In this document: one piece after another, positions 5,570-7,407 of the stretch
Position numbering within the stretch: the first letter of the stretch is position 1
Layout: each line of letters opens with the position of its first letter
Origin: Chloroflexota bacterium
GTDB lineage: Bacteria > Chloroflexota > Limnocylindria > Limnocylindrales > CSP1-4
Length of the DNA stretch: 7,407 nt
Reading direction: 5' to 3'
Assembly: GCA_021812735.1 (NCBI GenBank)
Contig: JAKAMV010000505.1
Location: 1 to 7,407 of the forward strand
Notes under the pieces: generated by a model
Database searches by the model: none
Told to the model about the DNA's origin: nothing
Seen by the model: only the letters and a program-made list of their open reading frames with translations
Position numbers and translations under genes: made by a program

Positions 5570-6751
5570 TCAGCCCGGTGCGTGGATGATCGCCGGGGCG
5601 CCCCGGTCCACCGCGGTCAGGCGGAACCGGACCTGGGCGGTGAGCGCGTCGGAGGCGAGGCCGAGCCCCGGCCCGTTCGCATAGCCGTCCGCCTGCCCGA
5701 GCTCGCCGTCGGCGAACACCCAGAAGTCGAGCTCGCCGCGCCACCGCGACAGGTCGACGCTGCCGACCAGGAGCGCCACCTCGGGCACGGCCGCCCGCAG
5801 CGTCGAGCCGTCGAGCGCCACCCGGCACTGGCGGGCTCGGGCGCCCTCGATGTAGGCGAGCCCGGCATCCTCGACAACAGCGCGCTGCGGCTGCGTCAGC
5901 GCCGCTCGGAGCAGCTGACGGTCCAGGTCCAGGCCCTCCGCCCCCGTCGGCCCGACGGCGACCCACCCGTAGTTGGGGAGCAGGCTCCAGGCGCTGGCGC
6001 CCACGCGGGCGAACCCGGTCCGGCCGAAGGCGACGCTGCTCGTCACGTAGCCGTCCCAGCGCACGTCGGCGCCGGACCGCTGGCCTGCCACGTCCAGCTG
6101 CCCGGTGCGCCGCCCGTCCACCGAGCTGTCCATCTGGAGCGCCACGGCAGCCGTGGCGCCCACCGAGAGCGCGCCGTCGCAGCGCGGCGGCTGCAGCGTC
6201 GGGTCGGTCGGCCCGAACTGCGAGGAGATCGCCGGCCGGTTGCCCAGCGACAGCTCGTTGTAGACGGCGGCAACGGTAAACGCGAATCCGGCGATCAGGG
6301 TGGCCGCGACGCCCATGGCCATCCCGGCCACCAGCCGGCGCCCGCGGGGCGCTCGGTCGCCGAGGCGCCGCCGCGCCACGCCGAGCCCGGCGAAGACGCC
6401 GGTGGCCAGCAGCGCGAGCGCCCACGGGTAGGCCGCCTCGGCCGAGGGGAGCAGCGTCTGCGGGCCCCCGCCCTCGAGTTGCGTCACCAGCCCTGCGATC
6501 GACGGGACGAGGAGCAGCACGGGCGCGATGGCGAGCCACGCGATGAGCGCGAACGCGCGGGGTCCCCGCGCCACGGGCGGCCAGACGACGGCCGCCCCGG
6601 CCACCAGGATCGGCCCGCCGGCGACGAGCCCGACCAGCAGGTCGATGGGCCCCCCGGGTCGGTAGCCCACGAGGATCAGGCCGAACGCCACCGCCCAGAG
6701 CCCCGCCAGGACGGCCCCCATGACTCGCAGCTCGAACATCCGCACCCGCAC
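5570..6751 (-). CDS. Uncharacterised membrane protein: five TM helices plus a large extracytoplasmic domain
   Basis: I do not recognise a named family. The 393-residue product has predicted helices at about 11-30, 36-58, 66-90, 107-126 and 141-164. Arginines sit in the N-terminus, in the 59-65 loop and in the 127-140 loop (RRRLGDRAPRGRR), which by the positive-inside rule places the C-terminal half (165-393) outside the membrane. That half has alternating polar/hydrophobic strands, two Cys (in PRCDGA and RQCRVA) and a pattern of GxVDxS-like, RVALDGS-like and WRGELDFWVF-like segments. It loosely resembles the LppX/LolA beta-baklava lipoprotein fold; this resemblance is an impression only. It ends 21 nt before the WYL regulator, probably in one operon. 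GTG 6751 is preferred because a -10-like TATGCT lies 6 nt upstream; ATG 6739 is the alternative, and neither has a Shine-Dalgarno site. The open frame continues upstream to 7384, but that part is Arg/Pro-rich non-coding composition. Confidence 0.8.
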   Translation of the reverse strand: MRVRMFELRVMGAVLAGLWAVAFGLILVGYRPGGPIDLLVGLVAGGPILVAGAAVVWPPVARGPRAFALIAWLAIAPVLLLVPSIAGLVTQLEGGGPQTLLPSAEAAYPWALALLATGVFAGLGVARRRLGDRAPRGRRLVAGMAMGVAATLIAGFAFTVAAVYNELSLGNRPAISSQFGPTDPTLQPPRCDGALSVGATAAVALQMDSSVDGRRTGQLDVAGQRSGADVRWDGYVTSSVAFGRTGFARVGASAWSLLPNYGWVAVGPTGAEGLDLDRQLLRAALTQPQRAVVEDAGLAYIEGARARQCRVALDGSTLRAAVPEVALLVGSVDLSRWRGELDFWVFADGELGQADGYANGPGLGLASDALTAQVRFRLTAVDRGAPAIIHAPG

Positions 6752-6757
6752 GGGCCG

Positions 6758-6763
6758 AGCATA
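6758..6763 (-). promoter_or_regulatory. Candidate -10 element of the membrane protein-WYL operon, leaderless start
   Basis: TATGCT on the minus strand matches TAnnnT and is followed by CGGCCC and then GTG at 6751. The 6-nt spacing puts the start codon at the expected transcription start. No recognisable -35 box is found about 17 nt upstream. Confidence 0.4.
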
Positions 6764-6858
6764 CCGAGCGCGCGCGGGAGGCTGCGCCCGCCCGGCCCGG
6801 CGTCGCGTCCGCCGACCGCCGCGGGTGCGCCCGCGCCGCCAGCACGGGCGGCGAAGGC

Positions 6859-6880
6859 GGACACCCCGTTCGGGGGTGCC
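6859..6880. repeat. GC-rich inverted repeat with short loop
   Basis: On the plus strand CACCCC (6862-6867) pairs with GGGGTG (6873-6878) around GTTCG. GG (6859-6860) and CC (6879-6880) extend the stem across a bulged A. It could be a stem-loop or a protein site; no T tract follows. Confidence 0.45.
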
Positions 6881-6936
6881 GGGGGCCCGCGGCGGGTGCC
6901 CCGCAAGGTACCGGCCGGGTGGGACTCTCGGGTCAT

Positions 6937-6956
6937 CGCCCAGCGCCGAATGGGCG
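6937..6956. repeat. Six-base inverted repeat CGCCCA/TGGGCG
   Basis: CGCCCA (6937-6942) and TGGGCG (6951-6956) are separated by 8 nt. At this base composition such a pair may arise by chance. It is listed because it lies in an otherwise empty spacer. Confidence 0.3.
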
Positions 6957-7056
6957 CGCACAGTTGCCTCACCGCACCGCGAGATGCGGACCGCGATTGT
7001 CAGTCCGGCGGGGCGTCGGCGGCTCCTCCCTCCTTCCGTCGCAACCCCGCAGCCTT

Positions 7057-7094
7057 CCGAAGCGAGGCCGCACCTCCTCCCGGCCTCGCTTCGG
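7057..7094. repeat. Perfect 14-bp inverted repeat with 10-nt loop
   Basis: CCGAAGCGAGGCCG (7057-7070) and CGGCCTCGCTTCGG (7081-7094) are exact reverse complements around the loop CACCTCCTCC. A perfect 14-bp stem is the strongest non-coding structure in the window. It lies 60 bp upstream of the candidate lipoprotein -10 and over 290 bp from the other promoter. It may be an operator, a small-RNA terminator stem or a structured RNA. No T tract follows on either strand, so a classical intrinsic terminator is not supported. Confidence 0.7.
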
Positions 7095-7154
7095 CGCGTC
7101 CCTCGGGCGACGCGGGGCCTCGCCCAGACGGCCGGAGCGGGGCGTGCCGGCGGG

Positions 7155-7160
7155 TACACT
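7155..7160 (+). promoter_or_regulatory. Candidate -10 element of the lipoprotein gene
   Basis: TACACT fits TAnnnT and lies 36 nt before the ATG, giving a short leader of roughly 30 nt. No convincing -35 is seen. The leader contains AGGAG (7179-7183), which is 13 nt from the ATG and so further than usual for a ribosome binding site. Confidence 0.4.
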
Positions 7161-7196
7161 CTGGGCGGCATATCCCGCAGGAGAGACGGACGACCC

Positions 7197-7407
7197 ATGC
7201 GCACCCCGAAGGCCCTCGCTGGGCTGGCCCTTGCCGCCGCGCTCGCCGCGGCCTGCACCTCCGGCTCCACCGCCACGCCGGCCCCATCCGCGAGCCCCGT
7301 GGCCTCGGCGGCCCCGTCGTTGGCGGCGGCCAGCGCGTCCGCCTCGACGGCCCCGTCCGCGGCCCCCTCCGCGGCGGCGCCCACCGCGACGCCGAACGCC
7401 TGCGCCC
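7197..7407 (+). CDS. Exported lipoprotein, N-terminal part only (3' end outside window)
   Basis: Only 70 residues are visible. The start MRTPKALAGLALAAALAAAC is a lipoprotein signal peptide with the candidate lipid-modified Cys at residue 20. The lipobox is slightly off consensus, with Ala at -3 and Leu at -4. A long Ser/Ala/Pro/Thr linker follows (about 21-66) and ends in PNAC, where a folded domain should begin. Lipoproteins with such linkers in related bacteria are often solute-binding components of ABC transporters, but no domain is visible here, so this is a guess. The plus-strand reading is preferred over the overlapping minus frame because of the signal peptide and the upstream TACACT hexamer. 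Confidence 0.75.
   Translation, partial: MRTPKALAGLALAAALAAACTSGSTATPAPSASPVASAAPSLAAASASASTAPSAAPSAAAPTATPNACA

Larger units (their letters stand above)
6764..7154. other. Gene-free divergent intergenic region with several hairpins
   Basis: This stretch of about 390 bp separates the minus-strand membrane protein operon from the plus-strand lipoprotein gene. I find no supported gene, tRNA or recognisable riboswitch. Its open frames have Arg/Pro/Gly-rich translations typical of non-coding GC-rich DNA. Inverted repeats stand out at 6859-6880, 6937-6956 and 7057-7094, and a pyrimidine-rich run on the plus strand at 7023-7038. It is long for a genome segment whose other spacers are 21-184 bp, so it may hold regulatory sites or a small RNA. 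Confidence 0.5.

Noticed and set aside
5133..6845. A 570-codon minus-strand open frame
   Set aside because: It overlaps the membrane and WYL genes in another frame and has an Arg/Gly/Ala-rich translation with no motif.
7260..7380. Repetitive Ser/Ala/Pro codons as a DNA repeat array
   Set aside because: The repetition is irregular and explained by a low-complexity lipoprotein linker; there is no fixed unit or spacer as in CRISPR or tandem arrays.
6752..7384. Upstream extension of the membrane protein frame to a 604-codon open frame
   Set aside because: The extension is Arg/Gly/Pro-rich, antisense to the lipoprotein signal peptide, and crosses the hairpin region and the candidate promoter.

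Overview
This is a very GC-rich bacterial chromosomal segment with strongly G/C-biased third codon positions. It carries six protein genes plus the start of a seventh. The organism is most likely a Chloroflexota-type bacterium (for example Limnocylindria) or a high-GC actinobacterial relative. That placement is an inference from four things: the base composition, the Ser/Ala/Pro/Thr linkers after export signals, the WYL-type regulator, and starts that look leaderless. No marker gene is present to settle it.

Layout from left to right. A membrane acyltransferase-3 (OafA/YrhL type) gene lies on the minus strand and leaves the window at base 1, so its C-terminus is missing. It is divergent from a plus-strand secreted M23 metallopeptidase (1180-2091), with 184 bp between the two starts. 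The peptidase gene converges on a minus-strand block, which in its own reading order is: a five-helix membrane protein with a large extracytoplasmic domain (start 6751), a WYL-domain transcriptional regulator 21 nt downstream, a secreted CAP (SCP/PR1) protein with a C-terminal fibronectin type III-like domain, and a SAMHD1-like HD phosphohydrolase whose likely start overlaps the CAP gene's end by 34 nt. A roughly 400-bp divergent intergenic region (6764-7154) holds several hairpins and no gene. At the right edge a plus-strand lipoprotein gene begins and runs out of the window.

Functional reading. Four or five products act at or outside the membrane: acyl transfer to a surface polymer, wall peptidase, CAP protein, membrane protein and lipoprotein. 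Two are cytoplasmic: the WYL regulator and the HD nucleotide hydrolase. The membrane protein and regulator look like one operon. CAP and HD look like a second, translationally coupled pair, with its own candidate promoter between the regulator and CAP. I see no phage, transposon, CRISPR or recognised defence system. The least ordinary items are a perfect 14-bp inverted repeat whose loop matches the 16S anti-Shine-Dalgarno core, two genes whose start codon lies 6 nt after a -10-like hexamer, and the uncharacterised membrane-protein/WYL pair.
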